Origin: Druceiella hillmani
Lineage: Eukaryota > Arthropoda > Insecta > Lepidoptera > Hepialidae
Assembly: GCA_039881145.1 (NCBI GenBank)
Contig: JAYKKI010000006.1
Location: 15,817,001-15,881,000, forward strand
Length of the DNA: 64,000 nt
Reading direction: 5' to 3'
The notes beneath the pieces are model-generated. The model saw only the letters and a program-made list of their open reading frames with translations, was not told where the DNA came from and made no database searches. The position numbers and the translations under genes are program-made. Shown here piece by piece: positions 14,353 to 26,900 of the stretch (position 1 is its first letter; each line of letters starts with the position of its first letter).

Positions 14353-15366
14353 TTGACCAAGTTTCTATTGGAATGGGTAGTGGGAGAATCGTGTATTAAA
14401 GAGTATTACCAAAAACATTGTCGTTCTTTGAAAGGTTGCTTAGCAGGACAGAATCTATCAGATCACAAATCAGTGCTTTCTTGGATGGTAGAACTTTAAT
14501 CTATCCAGCTTTTTCTTTAGGGCTTACCATCCTTACAGGAAAGCATAACTGATTTGGTGACTGTGGGTAATCTGTTATTTCATTATCCTTATCGAGGTCA
14601 ATACAATTCAAAGATATGAAGATGTTTTGTAACTGTTTAGCAAATGCAGTTGCTTTTTCGGTATCAGATCTACCCTATCCTCTGTCCTGTCGTCTTAAAG
14701 ACAGGATGAGTGTTTTGGGTCGTGTAAAGATCTTGGTTGCTCGCCATAGTGAGTAATTAGTATCCTTATATGGGACGAGATGTGACAGGTGACTTTCGTT
14801 CTCATACTCTTCGATTATTTCTTTCAGTTCTTCTTTTGCTAAACATAGTTTTGTCAGAGGTATATCTAGATCTATGCCATTGTTTTCATAGTTTGCGTCA
14901 TTCGCTGGCCTTCTCAATTTTGTTTTTTGGAAATTCCTTTTATCTGATCTTAGTTTTTTTATTTTTAAGTGTAGTTGCATTGGCTGCCAAGTCTATTGTA
15001 CAGTTGAACTTTTCAATACTGGCCTCGATGTCATCATCTGTTTTCAGTCTAATATTTAGATCTACATTACTCAGATAATATCTCTATTAAGGTCCCATTT
15101 GGTATTTTCGTTGTAAATATTGAAGGGTAGATCAAGAGGGATGGTTTGTATAAATAAATTAAAGATGACTAGAGAATGATCTGATGACAGATCCTCACAT
15201 TTTTTAATCTTTAAGTCGTTATGTAGAAGATTCTTTGTTATATAGAAATCTAACAGATCTGGTATTTTATTCTGATCTGTGGGCCATTATGTTGGCTCTC
15301 CATAAGAAATGTATTCCAGATTAAGATATAGTGTGGCTTTATATAGGTGTCTGCCCCTCGGGCTGA

Positions 15367-15821
15367 TCATTCTTGATCCCCAGTAAGATATTCGAAGGTC
15401 CAGTCTCCACCATAGATAAATACAGAACCCAGTTGGTTAAAAAACTGCTTGAATTCATCAGCCCCAATTGAGTGTCGTAGGGGGCAGTAAGTTGCAGTGA
15501 GTGTTGTCTCAGTATTCTTGGTTTGTATTGTGATCGAAGTTACTTGGATTTTTTCCATTCTGTAAGGCTCAAGAGAGTAATATTTGATATTGTTTTTCAA
15601 TATTACAGCAGTCTTGCCATGACAGTTGCCGGAGGGGAGGTCGGTTTTATAGATTGTGTAGTTATGGAACTGTATTTATGATTGATGGGTAACTCTTGTT
15701 TCTGATATTGCTGTCTGTCAGTCAACTCGTTGGCGTTCCAGATGATGATATAGATATTTAGTCCCTTGGCAGAGCTAGCCGTGAGATTAGTTTGATCATC
15801 CGATCCATCATGTTGACACAA
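15367..15821 (-). pseudogene. Apurinic-type endonuclease fragments of the jockey relic
   Basis: Two adjoining frames (15821-15603 and 15600-15367) cover the N-terminal half of the endonuclease. IIIWNANEL corresponds to the first conserved strand with its Asn; TATYCP and FIYGGDW correspond to the YxPP and GDFN-like blocks. Key catalytic residues are altered or lost, so no activity is expected. Confidence 0.65.
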
Positions 15822-15826
15822 TTTTT

Positions 15827-15873
15827 AACAGGTTCCAAGAAGTCACGTCTTTTATGACTTCTTGGAACCTGTT
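15827..15873. repeat. Perfect 19-bp hairpin inside the jockey relic
   Basis: AACAGGTTCCAAGAAGTCA (15827-15845) is exactly complementary to 15855-15873 across a 9-base loop. It lies at the gag/endonuclease boundary of the jockey relic. Either it is a structural part of that element or a local snap-back duplication. Confidence 0.8.
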
Positions 15874-16340
15874 GAACATTGCATCTAACAAGCTAATCAT
15901 ATTATTTTGATCTGTTTCCACTGTGGATCGTATGATTGATGGATGTTATTATCATGTTTGTTTTTTAGAACATCAGTATAGCTGGATTTTGGACGTTGCA
16001 ATAGTATTACTTTTTCATTAGTGCCCAGTCGTGGCTGAGTAGTAGCATATTTTTCTTTGGATTGTTGTGGGGCTGGTTTAATTTTGAGTATTTTTTCCTT
16101 GTACTGCTTCTATTTATTGAAACCCTTATAGCTTGCCGGGTTTTTGCCTAAGTAGCATCTGTCTCTGGGGGTTGAGTACACAAAGCTATTGGATGATCAT
16201 TTCCAAATTTAACAAATCGAAAAGGTCTAAAACATTGATTTTAAACCCTTTGTAGAGGGTTTCTTATAGAGGGTTTCAATTGTGACTTGATGTTGGTGAT
16301 GTGCTTTATGTTAAACATATCTTTATTATTGGCTCACAGT

Positions 16341-17812
16341 TCTAAGTAATTTACCATTTTTAAACATAAAAAACAACTTATTTCTAAATTATTTATCTAT
16401 GTTGCACTTATTTATGGAATGCTATTAGTTTGATCTTATTTGTATTACCACCGATGTTTTTATACTTCCAGAATTACCATGTTGTCACATTGACATCTTA
16501 TGTACTATTTTTTCTCAATAAAATTCACTATTGACATTTCTATTGGTTATGTAAGCTGGCCACAGCTGCGACAGCCAAGGGACTTGAAATGATGCTGAGT
16601 TGTGTGCGTAGCACACAATCTATCATGGATATTTTTTATGTTATTAATATATGGGCAAGACCTATCTAGTATTATTTATATCTGACTAGCTCTGGTCACA
16701 ACCGGTTATATTAAACTGATTATATTCAATATAACCAATTTAAAACCGAAACTTCTGATCAATAAATTTAAATTCTAGCATCAGTATATATACATTAAAT
16801 ATTAGGGCCAAATTAAGGGCAGTGATATTGATCATTAATGGTTAAAGCATTTATATAATGAAGAAAGTCGGTTCTATTACGTTTTGCTACAGGAAAAAAG
16901 GAATAAAAAATGTTTTAATAATTTTTAGTGAAGAGTGCAGGTTAACGTAGTTTGAGTCAATGTATTTATGAAGAACTCTTGAAACTCATTTCTGAATTAG
17001 TGAATGTAAATGATTTTTAATTTTGAGTGTAATGACCATGCTGCGAGGTATATTTATATTAGATGATATATTTACCACGTTTTATGGGTCTATATAAAGA
17101 ATTTCGAAGATATACCTAAATTGTTTTCAACTAAAATTATACAAATTGCAAAAATTGAACCAATGTAATTGCGTATATTCGAAATGGAGCAATAATAATT
17201 TTGAACTTTTCACAAGTTTTAGTCTTCCGTCACCTTTTACTTTTTATTTGTACTTTTTGGTTATATTTTACTTTTTAATCTCTTGCATGTACTTATGGCT
17301 ACCCAAGATCGCAATCAGAGGATATGCGGCTCTAAAAATTCTGATTTTGCTCACCAGGAAAAGAGAAAAAAGTGGTGTAATTACCTAAAAAATATTTTTA
17401 AAATAAAGATGGTTATTTGTAAGATTTCAATGACATTATCTGCTTATATATAAATATGCTTGTGTTCCCAATTGTATCATTAAAAAGGCAATATTTTAAT
17501 TATTAAAAAATTCCTTTTATTCCTTGATAAAAATATCCTATATTCATCTTTATGATACAGGCTACCAGTCCACCTGTATATTAAATAAATTTAATTAAGA
17601 TCAATAGAGTAGTATGAAAGTGGGTTAAACCAAGAAGGTCACTATCACATTTATAATAGGGTTAGAATAGTTGGAATAAGCACGACTGAAGAGCTTCTCC
17701 ATAGATAAATGGTTATTGACTTCTGTTTATTAGTTATTAATTTGATTTCGCATTTTAGAAGTCATTGAAATATGATATAAAAAATATTTTATAAAATATG
17801 TTATTTTGACAG
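16341..17812. other. Intron upstream of the first visible LRP1 exon; nothing recognised
   Basis: AT-rich. No EGF or LDL-receptor module was found in any frame. It ends with the polypyrimidine/AG acceptor of the exon at 17813. Confidence 0.5.
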
Positions 17813-17934
17813 ATGGAAAGGTATTGGCAAGTTCATGCAAGGAGATGCAATGCACAAACAATGGGAGCTGCATTGACACCAAGGTGGGACCAATGTGCGA
17901 TTGTGATATTCAATGGGGTGGTAATACATGTGAA
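17813..17934 (+). CDS. LRP1: LRP1 exon: EGF-like module
   Basis: This exon follows a TTTTGACAG acceptor and ends at GAA|GTAAGT. After two bases completing a split codon it encodes 40 residues, including SSCKEMQCTNNGSC, CDC and GGNTC. The cysteine spacing (C-x4-C-x5-C-x8-C-x-C-x8-C) is that of an EGF-like repeat of the membrane-proximal cluster of LRP1. Translation ends on a complete codon, and the next exon begins in the matching phase. The upstream exon was not found in the window. Confidence 0.8.
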
Positions 17935-20900
17935 GTAAGTTGAAGTCTTTTATAATTTTATTAATTATTTAATGATGTAAATAATTTCTAAGCGATAACA
18001 TTGTTTTCATAGCTAAAACACTATGTCACTATTATAAGCTTTTTATGATGAAGTTAGTTGAAAATTCTTAAAACAATTAGTGAATATCTTTACAAGAGTT
18101 AATGGATAAAAGTAACGCTAAGACGTTAAGAATAAAAATATGTTTCTTGTCATGGTTCTTCTAAGTATTTCATTGTGTATTTTTTGAATAACGTATTTAT
18201 CTCTATCAATACAATTGACACAAAACACAACATTATAATATTTATAACCACATGCCAACTATGGATTCCCTTATCTGGGGTTTTAGTCCTTAAATAAAAA
18301 AATATTGAAGAATTTGACTTAATTGACTTTTTCTGCAAAATATGATCCATAAACAAAAACAAGACTACTCTACTAGGGGATGGCAAAATGCTGTATGTAT
18401 AAAACCATTGTTATTTAAGTATAACAATTTTGGTTCGTTTAAGTTTTATTTCCGAATACAGCATTCCTACCACAGTTGCATTTGTACAATTATTGTTCAG
18501 ATAGAAATGTTTTTTATACTAATGGGCTGATAGTATAATGAGTACTAAATTACGCTGAGTTACATAAAAAATCTGTCAACTTTTCGCTGTCTCAAGGCAG
18601 AACTAGTGTATGCTAATTGACCTAATTTTTCAAATAGATCATTGTTTTAAAAGGAATTTAAATTTTAAAAACAAATGAAAAAGAGCTTACTGAAGTTGTC
18701 CGAAGAAACACGTAAAGATATTTAAAAAAGTAAAACTGTTCTTTCATAGTTACGTAAATTATAATTTTATACTATATCCTTAGAATAATGTGTACTCCAG
18801 AAGGCGAGAACACGCGCTAAAGTGTGTCCAAAAAACTACGCATAAAATGCATAGTTGCAAAACACGGCTATCAGTGCAATTTAAGACACAGCTCTGAAAG
18901 GTTACGTGCTTTCTACGTGACAATATAGCTTAAAATGCCGGCTTGTGCTATTCCCACATCCAAAAATGTCACTGGACTGCAAAAGAAACAAATGGGGATT
19001 ACTTTTTATACGTAAAAACTATTACTTCATTTCATTTTCAATTAACTATGCAATTTTAAAATATCGAAGTAGATTATTATTAACAGAAGCGCGCCATTTT
19101 TATCGGTGTTGTCACCTCTTTAAAAATTGTTTACCCAAATTAAAACATCTTAATTGCTCGATACTGAAAAATGTAAAATTTTGTTTGTAAAAAAAATCTG
19201 GATCTCAGTGTGTATTCCTTTAATGTGCAAATATGTAGGATACTTACTGACCATGTTTTCATAGAATATTCGTTTCTTATTTGAATTTTACCAAATATTA
19301 AATAACCGAGAGCCTTATATGCTTTCCTCTAAGCTTTAGCTATTTCCTTCAGATAAAACTTATTATATTACATACTAGTTACTATAATATAAGAAGATGA
19401 CCTCAACAAACATTTTCATCTTATGTGTGACGATGATATTCATCCTGTAGTGATAGTATGAATTGAAATTTCATCATCGCAAACTCAAAAATTTTAGTCC
19501 AGTCAAAAATCATACGTTTAGAACTCTTCTAAATTTTAAATTTCACTTGTGGTCTATTAATTCTTTTTAGATTTGTCACAAGAGCAAAAAAAACAAAGAA
19601 TTACAGAATTAAAGGATTCAGGATATTATGAGACCCACTAGGTTGTATTTGAACATAGTACCAATGCTTTCATCATTGAAAGAAGCTTTGGAAGGCAGCG
19701 TTTTGTTGCCAATGTGAAGGTCTACTTACCTATTACTATTGGGAGGCCAGTAGTGGAGGAGGTATTAAAGAATAAACAAATTCCAGCCTGATGAAAGAAA
19801 TGTGTTTCATGGTGATCTTGTCGAAGATTACAAACTTTTATATTTTATATCTTATAAATAAACTTATCTTTTATATTTGATCCGCCCTTGTATATATACG
19901 AGTATATGGATATTTTTTGATATTTGAACTGTATAATTTGACCATTAAATTGTTTTTAACAAAGATTAAGCTATGCTAAATTTTTAAGACTATATGTATT
20001 TTGTTTTCTTGAAATTATTTCATCTTGTTTTCAAAGTATTTTATTCAGGATTTTTGGGATCATGGATTTATCTCTACCAAAACAATCAACACAAAGCATT
20101 TTTCAATTTTGTTTTTAAATTTGTTTTGGAAATTTTAAGCTATTAACAGTTTCATAACGTGTGAACTTGCATTTTGGTTTTTTGTTTTTTTAATAAGGCT
20201 TTTTAATATTAGCTTTATTATCTCACAGCTGTACCTTGGTTTTGACGGACCATGTGGTAATGTGAAATGTGAAGCTAAACATGGCATTTGTGTGGTACAA
20301 TCACACTCAGCAGAAGCACAATGTGTGTGTCTACCAGGTTGGACAGGTGTTACGTGTGAACGCAAAGATCCATGCTGGTTTCAGTGCGATCACCGTGGAA
20401 CAGCTAACTGTGTAGAACTTGTCAATGATGAGGCTGAATGTGTGTAAGTGACATTTTTAATTGTTTATTTTAGTCTATCAATTAGGTATGTAGGTATGGA
20501 TCTGATAAATTAACATTTATTTAGTATTTTTTTTGGTAAATGTGAAAATGGTTTCTTACTTATTATGAAATGCTACTTCAAAAATTTAATATGATCATAT
20601 ATTTAATATGCAATGTAGTTAAAATATCTATATAAATTATGCATTTTTAACTGAAAAATGTATGTGTTCTGTGCATAAATATAGGGGAAAATGGAAAAAA
20701 GTAAGGACTCTATATAAAGCCTTTTATAGAGACATTTGGCATAAAAAGAAAGTATATGAACAATTTTAGTTGATTGTGATTGTGTTTAGTTGACTAAAGT
20801 GTTTATATCTACAAATCTTAACGGTATACATTATCATTAAATATTACAAATTTCTTATTTAACCGTTTTAGTGCCATGGTTTTTTACTCATATATACTTA

Positions 20901-23900
20901 AAAATGCCAAAGAAATCTTTTGTTTTTGATCTCATTTACCCTTGTCTCGAAAAAAAAACTGTATCTCTTCCAAAAATTATCCAATTTTAATCATTTTTCG
21001 GTGTTTTCTTAATGAAAACTTGTAGAAGGATAATAAAATACAAAGAAAATTATGGAAATATATATTGTGAACAAAAATTATAACAAAAACTGAAATCAAG
21101 GCCGCATCGTATTTTTGCAGTCCGGTACATCCTCCGTATCAGCAAAATAATTGTTATCATCACTATCACTCAAAATTTGCATTACACCAAATTGTGAGCG
21201 CACCACAATGTCACTCCCACTATCACTTTCTTCACAACTTGAAAAACAACCATTTTCACTCGAACTATTTTCGTATTCCGACATTATGGGTTAAAAATTT
21301 TCTTTTCCTGGATCTTTTTTATATTGGAATTACTAATAATATTATAATTTGAACTTTATGTAACACGTAGAAAGATAAAAAATTAGCGATGCGTGCGAGC
21401 GCCATCGCGCTCGTGGCAAATTTAGTTAGTACGCGCACGAACGTGATGACGCTCATCAACACTCAAACTGGTAACTTGCAAATCGCCACCAAAATAAGGA
21501 CAATAACAAAAATATCACAACTCGGGAAATTCATTTTCAGAATTGCAATACCAACCATATTTAATGCCTGAAAGCTAAGTGAACAGTTCAAATTTCAGCT
21601 CCAAGGCTGTTTGAAGGTTTTGACCTAAAAACAAAAAGTACTTTTTCTTCTTCTGTTACCTGTAATCTCCTCTGTTACACTGTTACATTGTTATTTCAAA
21701 AACTGCATTATCATTCTTGGAGGCAGGTTCTTCAAATTCCCCAAAAACCTGCTTCAATACTACTTCTTCCTTTTTTACTTCTTACTGGTTAAAAATTTCC
21801 ACCTAGCTAAATTTTTTTAAAGGTGATAGATGAAAGTAAACCTAGTGTTACAAGTATGCAATATAATTTTTATAAAAACTGGTATTTGTTAGAATATTAA
21901 AAACTAAACAATTCTCCGATTAGGAAAGAACTAAAAATAAAATACAATTTGTAACCATAACACAAAATAAAAAGCTATGTTCAGATACGCTCAAATATAA
22001 AATTTTTAATATTCTTTCTAGCAAAATTACAAAAAATAATAAATACTGGTCGTTTTTTTTAATGAGCAACCAATAAACTGATAACTGACATTAACAATTG
22101 TTTTGTTGTCAAAATTAATGTCTTTTGCTGTTTTTGAGTTTTATATGGCTTTTTTCCACGACCCTGTCAGGCTTGCAGGTTTCATGGCTTAGTATGTTAC
22201 ATTTATGTATAGACGATACAAGACTTAATCTGTATTTTGTTCATTTTGTTGGTTCACAGAGTTCCATAGAAATAGCATTTACACACTACTATAAAAAATA
22301 ACCTGGCTTCTCGTAAAAAAATACCAGATTTCTTATTTATCTGATTGACAAATGAAATAAAACTTTTAAGGAACTTATTTATATTATTTTCTCTATTTAA
22401 GAAAGTCCTTTTTAATGCTGAAACTGTGTCATTTTTACCTTTGTAATTTTCCTCCTTTGGAAAATATTAAAGTCTGATGATATCAGGATGTTCCAGTAGC
22501 TAAAAATGGAATTGTATGCATTTTATCTATCGATGGAGATGTTACCATGTACATTATAGTAATAAAATAGAATCTTCTTTTTTCCAAACCTGGTTGTTTT
22601 TTACAAATTTTACCTAATTAATAGAGCATTATTTACTGATAGTTTTATCTTTCGAACATACTTCTTAAAGTCCCGAGATACCACCCAAATAACTTTTTCC
22701 TGGAATTACACTCTCCTTTTTTGGCAGTAAAAAACCACAATGTTTCCATTGTTTCATCAGTTTCCACTGTATTATTTTCAGTATGTAGTAGTATTTCCAA
22801 GTTTAATCCATTGTTGCAAACTGTCTCAAGAAATCGTTGTTGAAGTTAACATATCGTTCTACAAAAATTTAGTTCATTTTGCAAATAAGATTACAGGAAC
22901 TATGGAGTTTAAAGTTACTTAGCATGAAAAGCAAGGTTTTTGGGAAGGTATTAATTAGTAAAACGCCTAAGCCAATGATATACTTCAACACATATAAGTA
23001 TACTTTAGCCATACATAGAATTATGTCCACTATAAAAAAAAACAAAAAAGATATACAAATCTATTCTTCTTTGATGGGTCTGAAGAAAGTCTACAATATG
23101 GAGTTAAAGGAGATAATGTGGAAAATGAGACGGTCTACTGCCACATATAAAAGTCCTTAGAATTTATTATATTTCCCTGGGTAAATGTGTTACTTCATAA
23201 TGATTCAAAAAGAAAATTTCATTTTGAATGTAAAGATCACAGGTTTTGCGATTCCTACATAAATAAACTTTATTGTTTGTAATTTTCCTACTTTCAAATA
23301 TTGAAATAATCACAATGTTTCACCAATATAATTATAACTATAAAACTAGGCCCCGTTACATTGATGTAAAAAGTGTCTTTAATTCTAAAAGGAATAAATG
23401 TACCTGCTATGGGCTTTTAAGAAAAACTGAAATAAAATGAGTACTCTGACATTCTCCATAAAGTGGTTCAGTATCAATTTATATCACGGAGAACTGAAGA
23501 AATAAGTTCTCCAGGAGATTCAAGCTTTGAACTTGTCGAACGAAACATAAAATTGTGACAAAAACAGGCATTGTCAGTATTATATCCAACTGCGGCATGC
23601 CAAGGAGGGTATTGTACTGATCAGTCATGTATGCCGAATGTATCGAGATTTTACTCTCTAGAGACAGAAGAAATAATCCAATAGGCTAATTTCCACTAAG
23701 AATAAATAATATGGCTTGTAATTTTTAATGATTAATCATGATATGGAGATACCAGAAAACAAAATTATTTATTATTTAAATTAAAGATTATTATTATATT
23801 TCAGAATTAAATTCGAAAAATTACGAATTCAGTTTATTCACATTTTCGTATTCTAAACAGGTTATTTGAATAAGTTTTCATTTTTAAAAATGTTTGTCAA

Positions 23901-26900
23901 GTTGATACGGTTGTCCTAAATTACACCTTAAAAGACAAGTACAATACGGTAGTTGACTCATTCTAAATTTTGATATTTTTCATACAATATTGTAAAATAT
24001 AAGTTAAGTAAAATCCAGTCTTGAAAAAAATTCAAAAAAGAAGCCAGTTGTAGGCTTCTAAATTTGAAGATACGGATAGAGTTGAGACAGGGGTATACCC
24101 TGTCTCTTTTCCTCTCGTAGAATATAATGTGCAATATTAAAAATGATGTCACAACACAGTATTGCCGTCCTTCTCTAAAGGTTAAATTTAAACTTTTATA
24201 ACTCGGTCAATTTTTAAGATTATTAAAAAAAATTTCACTCTTCATCAGCTTGTACCTTGAAATTATGCTTAATGAAATAAAAAAAATTTAGTCAAATACC
24301 CAATTCGCTTTGGAGTCAAGTTTTAGCAAAGCGAACAGTAATAATTTGCCCAAAATTGACGCTTGATACATTTTTCTCATCAAACAGTGGTTTATGTTCA
24401 TCAGAATTTCAGAATGTTAGAAACTTCAATGTAAATATACCTATAGTCCATTCAATTTCAAGAGAAAATTTTTATAAACAATCGAATTTGACGGTTAAAG
24501 TATGGTTCGCACAAATATATATTCGATTAGTTGACGCCAATTTATAAAATTCACTTTATTAAACCCAGAGTGTTATAAAACTGTATACATAATCAAAACA
24601 TTAATTTCAGAAAGTTTCACTACAAAAAATGTTATAAATACAATTATTACACCATTATTTTACTGACACGAATTGTCAAATTTTACACGGTAAAAATGGA
24701 CAACCCTCCATTTTTTTGGTGAAATTAGCAGACGTTTCAAACTTTTCTGAAAAAAAAAAGTTATAGTTATAATTTTGAAAAAGCCTAGAACATATATAAT
24801 ATTCATTAATTTTATAAGGTGTTCGAGTGAGATAGCTACAATGTGTCAGCTTACGTTGCTATATTTCTCGATTTGATTACCTTATATACAGATATAGTTA
24901 TGATATATTTGGCACATAGATAATTAAACAAACATTGTGACATATTATTTTCTTTTCAAATAAGTGTAGGCTACACTGGAAAACTTGTACTAAAATATTC
25001 TCCAGTGTAGCCTACAAATTATACATGTACTTTAGGATAATGTTTTTATAAAAACTGAGCTTTTACTCTTATTTCCATGTATATTTTTTCGTTACTTTTT
25101 TCTCATGTATGTTTTTCTTTTCCGTTTCTTGTTTTTTCATTTTCTTACTACAAGGATCGCAAGAATTGTTGAATAGAGTGCAATTTACAAGAAATACATT
25201 GCAGTTAATCTTCTATTTTTTTAAGTCTCATAGTCATTTTCGCTGCATCCCACGCAATCATATATATATCTTCGGGACCAGAATTTTTACTGTTTAATTC
25301 TATCGTTTCTTTTTCTGCAGAATTTCAATATAATTTAATTTTTTGCTTTTTAATATAGATTTTTTTCTTCATCATCTTGTGATTTTTACTTTTCTCTACT
25401 GTTTTTCACTAACGTAATCCGGAGATGTGATTACCTTTGCTATTTCCTTGGACCGTTTCTGAATGTTATTAAGCAGTTCTAAAACTAGGCACGTGTCAGT
25501 GTCAGGTACTTTGAAGGCATGTCTTTCTGCAGTGTGTCTATTTGTGAGCATCCTCATTAGATCTTGATGTTAAATAATGAATTTCTAATGAATTTCTACA
25601 AATATATTCAATAGTTAAAGGCATCGTTGGTGATAGTTCTTCTTGAATCCATGATAATGAAATTAAATGAAACTATGTGATGTAGTATTATTTCTACTTT
25701 CTTTAACTTCTTTACCACAACCTAGGTTTCGTTGTATTACAATACTCATCTGATATATTATTATTTTATCAATAAAGTTGTAAAAATAGTGACTGCAAAA
25801 TTTATCAGTATTGCTTTAGGTTTAGAAATAGGTTGCTTGTGAGTCATATTAATTTATTTGTTTTGTAGTCAACGGTGTTAAATAGGTACTTAAACTGCAA
25901 ATAGATCATCAAACATCAAAATAATCTATATTTTTGAATCTATAAATAATCTATGAGCTCCTTGCAACATATAGCCACTTTTTCCATATTTGTTCATTGT
26001 TTTGAACGTATATGTATAATTAATTTGGCATTTTAATAGTTGTGTTTTTACACTGAGGTACTGCACACAATAAGACGAATTCATTTTTATTTAAACAAAA
26101 AAGCAACTGTTAACACAATTGTTTTGATAGATGTTCAGGTAAAGTATTACCCGCTTTCCCAAATTTAAACAACTAGCCTATTTGGACATATGCGGAATCT
26201 ACTTACAATATTTGTTATAATACAATATGCAGTAAAAAAAATTTCTAAAACTCGCCAAGCAATATTGCTTGGAATTGGCTTTTATCTACTCACTACCGTT
26301 CAAATTAAAAATCCGCTATTTGAACCTTAAATTGTTAATTAGCATTCCATAATAAATCCTGAAAAAATCAAGAAAAGAATTGTTTATTCTATCAATATAA
26401 AATTGAAAGGGCTTTGAAAGATAATTATTAAAAATATATTGTTTTTTATGAAAAATTGATAAATGATACCAAAAATTTAAATGTGATAAGTTATCAAATC
26501 CATCATGTATCGAAGGAAGTGTTTTAAAAAAAATTAAAAAGTACCTATATAAAACATGCAAAAAAAATAGCCAGATCACAAAATGTGCTTCGAATTTGCT
26601 TCCTAAACTTCTGTTATGGTCAAGTTTTTTCCTGTTAAGGTTAACATTGTTTTTACTAATTCTTCACAGCCAAGTGAATTCGAAAATCATAAGCTCTTAA
26701 ATTGAATTTACCACTGCCCAATTGACAATAAAAAATAGTTTTTTAACCTTAAGTAAATTCTTAACTGGAATTATACTAATAATCATAGCATTTATTTTGA
26801 ATCTAAAGAATGAAAGCATAAAATTAAGCTATAGATGATTATCTTATAGATGCAAGGCAGGTTACGGAGGTGCTGATTGTGGAATGACCCTCACAGAAGT

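Larger units (their letters stand above)
13255..16340 (-). mobile_element. Decayed jockey-type non-LTR retrotransposon
   Basis: On the minus strand, 5' to 3', successive fragments match the order of a jockey element. They are a gag C-terminus with a degenerate zinc knuckle (FGNDHPIALCTQPPETDAT near 16200-16140) and endonuclease pieces (YIIIWNANEL near 15750, then TLTATYCP and YGGDW near 15490-15400). A linker lies at 14980-14675, reverse transcriptase pieces with SPYRSISLLTLVGKLF lie at 14352-14137, and GVPQGSILGPVLYLIF with YADN follows at about 13420-13290. Frameshifts, stops and internal losses break it throughout, and YADD has become YADN. It is inactive. Confidence 0.8.
20444..26849 (+). 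other. LRP1: LRP1 intron (6.4 kb) hosting several insertions
   Basis: The intron is bounded by a GTAAGT donor and a TTATAG acceptor. It contains the acidic-peptide element (20861-21427), a 363-bp miniature element (23943-24305), a 16-bp perfect hairpin (24965-25016) and a Penelope-like fragment (25661-25755). The stretch 21.5-23.9 kb has only short frames with stops and is probably eroded transposon sequence I could not identify. Confidence 0.7.

Noticed and set aside
14770..15078. 102-codon plus-strand open frame
   Set aside because: Antisense to the jockey relic (linker region); hydrophobic composition is a product of the complement.
19565..19800. Possible coding stretch (KNKQIPA and VVFEHSTNAFIIERSFG on the plus strand)
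   Set aside because: A stop interrupts it, no family was recognised, and it lies in an LRP1 intron without splice support.
20135..20365. 76-codon minus-strand frame
   Set aside because: Antisense to the well-supported LRP1 EGF exon.
22740..23160. Pair of plus-strand frames of 60 and 93 codons in an LRP1 intron
   Set aside because: They may be eroded transposon sequence, but no motif could be recognised, so no family was assigned.
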